From JBBEBE01 sp040882505 (GTDB lineage Bacteria; Bacteroidota; Rhodothermia; Balneolales; Balneolaceae), in the NCBI GenBank assembly GCA_040882505.1, contig JBBEBE010000008.1:186001-250000 (forward strand): a stretch of DNA of 64,000 nucleotides. Direction: 5' to 3'. A program made the position numbers and the translations under genes. Shown here in pieces: positions 60,205 through 64,000 of this stretch. Within the stretch, counting starts at the first letter, position 1; every line of letters begins with the position of its first letter. The notes under the pieces were generated by a model. The model saw nothing but the letters and a program-made list of their open reading frames with translations. It did not search any database and was not told where the DNA came from.

Positions 60205-60921
60205 ATGAGAGAAAAAGCACTGCCTCTGTATGCCCTGTTCATCTGTACAAGTCTCCCTTTGCTGTTTCAGGGCTGTTCATCTACCCGGTCTGTCCAAGAA
60301 GAAGAGATACTGGAGCAACGAGTGGAACCGCCGGCCATGTTGGACGGGGCCGAGGCGGAATACAAAATCCGGACAGGTGACGAGATTGAAATATTGATTT
60401 GGGAACAACCAAGTTTCAATACACTGACAACGGTTTCCCGACTGGGAACCATTGCCATACCATTGGTTGGTGAACTCGAGGTGAGTGGTCTCACGAAAGA
60501 GGAGTTGGAGAGGCTCCTCGAGCGGGAACTCTCTGAATACATCAGGGGCGGGATGAATATGACTGTATCCATCCGGAATATCGACAGCCTGATGGTCTCC
60601 GTACTCGGGATGGTTGCTCAACCCGACAACTACCCGGTTGTGGATCAGACGTCCATTTTTCGAATACTCTCCATGGCCGGGGGGCCTACGGAGATTGCAG
60701 ATATGAGAAGCGTGAGAATTTACAAACAGAGCGGCCCTGAAAATTACAGGACGTTGGATTTGATGGAATACCTGGACAGTGGGCAGATGAACTCACCCGA
60801 GCTTGTCGTTCATCAGGGAGACATCATTTTTGTGCCGAAAGACAACAATGTGGTACGTGAGATGTCCGAGTTTCTGCGGGATGTCGTCATATTATTCGGA
60901 ATCTTCAGAGTGTTCAACTGA
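60205..60921 (+). CDS. Wza-like polysaccharide export lipoprotein
   Basis: This is a 238-residue outer-membrane lipoprotein (lipobox LFQGC). The Poly_export domain begins at AEYKIRTGDEIEILIWEQPSFNTLTTVSRLGTIAIPLVGELEVSGLTKEELERLLERELSEYI, followed by one SLBB-type domain (VSVLGMVAQPDNYPVVDQTSIFRILSMAGGPTEIADMRSVRIYK). The end, ELVVHQGDIIFVPK, matches the family. It forms the secretion channel for the polymer. The start at 60205 (MREKALPLYALF) gives a normal lipoprotein signal; an ATG at 60118 would add 29 polar residues. The next gene starts 1 base after its stop. Confidence 0.92.
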   Translation: MREKALPLYALFICTSLPLLFQGCSSTRSVQEEEILEQRVEPPAMLDGAEAEYKIRTGDEIEILIWEQPSFNTLTTVSRLGTIAIPLVGELEVSGLTKEELERLLERELSEYIRGGMNMTVSIRNIDSLMVSVLGMVAQPDNYPVVDQTSIFRILSMAGGPTEIADMRSVRIYKQSGPENYRTLDLMEYLDSGQMNSPELVVHQGDIIFVPKDNNVVREMSEFLRDVVILFGIFRVFN

Positions 60922-60922
60922 C

Positions 60923-61945
60923 ATGGCAAGAGTCGATCAGATTTTTGGTTTTCGAATGGTTCTGTTGCTGTTGCTGACAGTCGGAGTCTACCCGACACTC
61001 TCTGCACAGGCGTTGCCGGACGTACCGGAACTTCCGGGAGTCCCCGGGGAACCTGTCGTTCCAATACTGCCGGGTGATGGAGATATGCAGTTCATTATCT
61101 CGCATCCGTTCGATGTCCGGTCCATCTCGCTGGGAAGCGCGACGCTTTCCGATCGATGGAATCTCTCGCCGATGGGAGTAAACGCCTCGCTGTTGGCCCT
61201 TCGAGAGCCAGACCTGGCTGTTCAATTCAACTCTGCCCACTATTGGTCAGACAACCGGATGATAAGCAGTGTGACATTGCCCACTCTTTCCGCCGGGTCT
61301 CACCGGATTTCCGGGCGATTCGGGGCAAGTCACCAGAGCACGAATCAGTTCAATTATCTGGAAACACCCTCGCTACCGGAGTTTGATTTGCAGGTGTATC
61401 TGGCAGACGTTGCCTATGCCTACAGGTTCAGCAATGCATTCAGCATGGGTGTATTGAATCGGTTTACCCATATCGAGAACGAGGAGAGAGAACTTGTTAC
61501 CTATACCGTGGATCTGGGGCTTGTCTATGCTCCACAGGGCAAGATCACCTATGCGTTGATTGCCCGGGGCATGGGTCGGCATGGAATGTACGGGTCTGAT
61601 TCGACAGGGAAGATGCTGTTGAGGAGCTCCAGCCAGGAGGCCAGTATCGAGTTGGGTGCCACCATCAATTATCCCATTCAGTCCCGGCCGATTCTGTCTA
61701 TCTCATTCTCCAATGAAAAAAGACTGTACGAAGATGGAATATGGTACAAGGGCGGTGTCGAGGTGTTGCCATTTCCGATGATTGCATTGAGAAGTGGTCT
61801 TCAGTTCCATCTGGAGCAATCCCTGGCCATCCCCCGTTTCGGGACGGGTATCCATCTCGGTTGGTTTCATTTGGATTATATGGTTTCTCCGTATGTGAGA
61901 ACCGGTGAACAATATCATCAACTTGGAGTGACCCTTGAATTCTGA
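60923..61945 (+). CDS. Putative outer-membrane beta-barrel protein, PorV/PorQ-like
   Basis: This is a 340-residue secreted protein: MARVDQIFGFRMVLLLLLTVGVYPTLSAQ signal peptide, then a Pro-rich linker (PDVPELPGVPGEPVVPILPG). FDVRSISLGSATLSDRWNLSPMGVNASLLA resembles the N-terminal plug motif of PorV/PorQ-like outer-membrane proteins (usually a G-A-S-N-PA-L-type pattern). Repeated amphipathic strands follow, and the protein ends in an aromatic residue (LGVTLEF), as barrels do. It is placed between the Wza-like exporter and an AAA+ protein, so a role in polymer export or surface anchoring is likely. The longer ORF from 60803 lies inside the preceding gene. Confidence 0.75.
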   Translation: MARVDQIFGFRMVLLLLLTVGVYPTLSAQALPDVPELPGVPGEPVVPILPGDGDMQFIISHPFDVRSISLGSATLSDRWNLSPMGVNASLLALREPDLAVQFNSAHYWSDNRMISSVTLPTLSAGSHRISGRFGASHQSTNQFNYLETPSLPEFDLQVYLADVAYAYRFSNAFSMGVLNRFTHIENEERELVTYTVDLGLVYAPQGKITYALIARGMGRHGMYGSDSTGKMLLRSSSQEASIELGATINYPIQSRPILSISFSNEKRLYEDGIWYKGGVEVLPFPMIALRSGLQFHLEQSLAIPRFGTGIHLGWFHLDYMVSPYVRTGEQYHQLGVTLEF

Positions 61946-62768
61946 ACGATTCTCTACATCCCCGTTTCTCCAGGCTCGTCTGGAGACTGATTTCGTCGAA
62001 GAGTCTCCGTTTTACACGAAGAGCAAATTGATGGAGGATATCTACAACAAGGTGAAAAGCATCTCCGGAGTGGACAAACACGTTGTGTTGATCGGTGAAA
62101 TTGGGTCGGGTAAAAAGCGGTTTGCCAAAATCATTCATGCTCACAGTCGCCGATCCGGATTCCCGTTCTACTCTTTCTACTGTGTCGATATCAACGAAGC
62201 AACATTCAGGGAGGCTTTTTGGGAACACATCTATTTTGAGGGGGAACACATTCACTTGCGATATGATGTCCTGGAAAAAGCGAGTGGTGGAAGCTTGTTC
62301 CTTGATCAATTTTCCGAATTGAGTCCGCAGTTCATGGTCAATATGCTGAACTCCTATAGTCGAGGGGTCCAACACCTGTTCCGATACAATCCCGATAGTT
62401 CACCCAGAGTCATTCTCTCCATTAGCCAAGTGGCGTTTCGGAATCTATCCCGGTCCGATCTCTGGACATCCTTGCTCGATTCTTTGGACCCGGTATGCAT
62501 CATGTTGCCACCGTTACGGGAGCGAAGAGAGGATATTCCGGATTTGGTGGAACAGTTTTTGGCAGAGGCGAGGTCATCGGATCCTGAATGGAAGGATCTG
62601 AAAATTGATCCCTCGGCGATTGAAGAGTGTCTGATGTATGAATGGCCCGGAAATGTCCGGCAATTGAAAAATGCCATTCTGCACGGGGCCATTCTTTCTC
62701 ACGGGAAAGTGATTGAAGAGCGCCATTTGCCTTTTTCGATGAAATGGAAGCTCCCATACAATCTTTGA
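61935..62768 (+). CDS. Degenerate sigma-54 activator-like AAA+ protein
   Basis: This 277-residue protein is built like the central domain of NtrC-type activators. Walker A GEIGSGKK (54-61), Walker B SLFLDQF (D124, Q125), sensor and linker PPLRERREDIPDLVEQFL, and sensor 2 YEWPGNVRQLKNAI. It has no receiver domain and no C-terminal Fis-type HTH. The GAFTGA loop that contacts sigma-54 is replaced by a segment of nearly equal length (YFEGEHIH). The catalytic Glu of Walker B is Gln, and one Arg-finger position is Ser. It probably binds ATP but should not activate sigma-54 in the normal way. The start is TTG at 61935, overlapping the previous gene by 11 bases; the next ATG (62031) would remove conserved sequence. 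Confidence 0.82.
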   Translation: MNSERFSTSPFLQARLETDFVEESPFYTKSKLMEDIYNKVKSISGVDKHVVLIGEIGSGKKRFAKIIHAHSRRSGFPFYSFYCVDINEATFREAFWEHIYFEGEHIHLRYDVLEKASGGSLFLDQFSELSPQFMVNMLNSYSRGVQHLFRYNPDSSPRVILSISQVAFRNLSRSDLWTSLLDSLDPVCIMLPPLRERREDIPDLVEQFLAEARSSDPEWKDLKIDPSAIEECLMYEWPGNVRQLKNAILHGAILSHGKVIEERHLPFSMKWKLPYNL

Positions 62769-62811
62769 CCGTGAAAGCGAGAGAAATGAAAGAATCCTTA
62801 ATCATACGGTG

Positions 62812-64000
62812 ATGGTACAAACCCTCATAGCTGCTTTCCTGATTCCATTCCTGCTTGCATTAGGGGTAACCCCGATCGTGAAAAAGTTTGCACACAGGAT
62901 TGGCGCCACGGATCAACCGGATGTACGGAAGATTCACACCGTACCGATGCCCAGAATTGGTGGTATGGCTATTTTCACAAGTGGTGTGTTGTCTGCCGTC
63001 ATCCTGTGGGTTCTGTTTCCGGATCTCCTCCAGCCAGCCTTGGATGCTCCTGGAAAAGTATGGACGCTCGTCATCAGTTTTCTGCTGCTGTTCATGCTGG
63101 GATTCCTGGATGATCTTCATCCGCTTTCACCAAGCACAAAATTCGGGATCCAGTTCCTGTTGAGCAGTGCGTTGTATCTGTCCGGATTCCAGATCTCGAA
63201 TATCAGTGATACAATGGGTGGATGGGTCCTGGATGTGACCATCATCGACTATCTGCTTACGGTATTATGGATTGTCGGAATCACGAATGCATTTAATCTA
63301 ATAGATGGACTGGATGGACTTGCAACCGGAGTTGCCGCGATTGCAACGGTGTCGCTCTGTATTGTGTCACTGATCACCGGGCAACACGCTCTTGCCGTGA
63401 TCTCCTTGATGTTGGCCGGATCGATGCTTGGATTTCTCCGATATAATTTCCACCCTGCTACCATCTTTTTGGGGGATTCCGGAAGTCTCGTCATAGGGTT
63501 CTCCATTGCACTTCTTTCGATTGAAAGCGCTTCGAATGTCGGATTGGGGATGGCCCCCTTGTTTCCTCTACTTGTATTGATGCTGCCCATCTCGGATACC
63601 ATTGTGTCGATGACCCGAAGGTTGCTTGCCAGTTTTTTGGAGCCTTCCGTTGTCGATAGAAAGGTTTCCATGATTGGACGACTGAAGCAAATGTTTACCC
63701 CGGATCGATCACATATCCACCACAGATTGCTCTCCATGGGGTTCAGTCATCGTCGGACGGTACTCTTGCTCTACACCATCGCCGGCTTCTGCTCCGTAAG
63801 TGCATTTGTTTTCCTGCAGGTGACACATGTCCAGCAGTCCCTGACTCTGCTGGTTCTCTTTTCACTCTTGTTCGGGATCGGCATCAAGAAGCTGAATTAC
63901 AGTGAAATATCCATTCTCTCCAATGGCCTTGTAAAACAATGGTTTGAGAAATGGATTGTACATCGATCCGCTCTGTCCCGATGGATTGATTTCGCATTTG
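62812..64000 (+). CDS. WecA/TagO-like undecaprenyl-phosphate GlcNAc-1-phosphate transferase (3' end outside window)
   Basis: A multi-pass enzyme of the PNPT family that starts at the ATG in 62812 and is open to the window edge (396 codons seen). Family motifs: PDVRKIHTVPMPRIGGMAIF, FMLGFLDDLHPLSP (DD motif), TNAFNLIDGLDGLATG, FLGDSGSLVIGFSIA, and DRSHIHHRLLSMGFSH with the HIHH loop of WecA-type enzymes. It loads the first sugar-1-phosphate on undecaprenyl phosphate and so primes the repeat unit built by the glycosyltransferases in this locus. A GTG directly before the ATG is an alternative start. Confidence 0.92.
   Translation, partial: MVQTLIAAFLIPFLLALGVTPIVKKFAHRIGATDQPDVRKIHTVPMPRIGGMAIFTSGVLSAVILWVLFPDLLQPALDAPGKVWTLVISFLLLFMLGFLDDLHPLSPSTKFGIQFLLSSALYLSGFQISNISDTMGGWVLDVTIIDYLLTVLWIVGITNAFNLIDGLDGLATGVAAIATVSLCIVSLITGQHALAVISLMLAGSMLGFLRYNFHPATIFLGDSGSLVIGFSIALLSIESASNVGLGMAPLFPLLVLMLPISDTIVSMTRRLLASFLEPSVVDRKVSMIGRLKQMFTPDRSHIHHRLLSMGFSHRRTVLLLYTIAGFCSVSAFVFLQVTHVQQSLTLLVLFSLLFGIGIKKLNYSEISILSNGLVKQWFEKWIVHRSALSRWIDFAF

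Noticed and set aside
1..64000. CRISPR arrays, rRNA, tRNA, complete insertion sequences
   Set aside because: No regularly spaced direct repeats, no cloverleaf or rRNA sequence and no intact transposase with terminal repeats were seen on reading both strands.

Overview
The window looks like chromosome of a Gram-negative bacterium of the Balneolota/Rhodothermota/Bacteroidota branch. The grounds are many six-bladed beta-propeller lipoproteins, a DUF5107-TPR protein, PadR-PspC and AHSA1-ArsR pairs of the Bacteroidota type, paired RND pumps and a Wzx/Wzy polysaccharide locus. Shine-Dalgarno sequences are clear at some starts and absent at others. This placement is inference; no rRNA, tRNA or CRISPR array was seen.

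Layout. (1) 0-8.4 kb: housekeeping and stress genes, namely DoxX, a ring-cleaving VOC dioxygenase, the NAD-salvage pair PncA-PncB, an NAD(P)-binding protein, a lipoprotein, ArsR-AHSA1, and PadR-PspC with three sharp inverted repeats between the divergent regulators. (2) 8.4-20.6 kb: nine six-bladed propeller lipoproteins in two divergent runs. Three subfamilies occur once on each strand. The region also holds a vestige of a further copy and a lipoprotein with an ExbD-like domain that overlaps the last propeller gene. (3) 20.7-28.1 kb: an RND - membrane fusion protein - RND efflux operon without a TolC gene. (4) 28.4-32.1 kb: a DUF5107/TPR protein and a short AraC-type regulator. (5) 32.1-36.9 kb: an accessory island with decayed IS3- and IS21-type transposases. 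It carries two loci built on the same plan, a secreted peptide with five cysteines next to a propeller lipoprotein. The first locus is very AT-rich, has a long-stem terminator after the peptide and also encodes a membrane-anchored thioredoxin-like CxxC protein. (6) 37-38.7 kb: an N-acyl-D-amino-acid deacylase-like lipoprotein.

(7) 38.9-64 kb: an exopolysaccharide locus: AraC, WecG, an acyltransferase, a formyltransferase, and a luciferase-like monooxygenase - adenylation protein - carrier protein - acyltransferase operon. A 13-kb minus-strand operon follows (Wzz, CpsD-like ATPase, 56-residue membrane protein, Wzy/ligase, Wzx, glycosyltransferases, deacetylase, GH9 glycosidase, GT2). A divergent operon carries the Wza-like exporter, an outer-membrane protein, a degenerate AAA+ protein and a WecA-like initiating transferase that runs off the window.

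The most informative regulatory signal is a set of sigma-54 promoters inside the polysaccharide locus. Three are perfect TGGCAC-N5-TTGCA sites, one is a 10/11 match and one is weaker, and each points at the first gene of a transcription unit. The AAA+ protein in the same locus resembles a sigma-54 activator but lacks the GAFTGA loop, the Walker B glutamate, the receiver domain and the DNA-binding domain.
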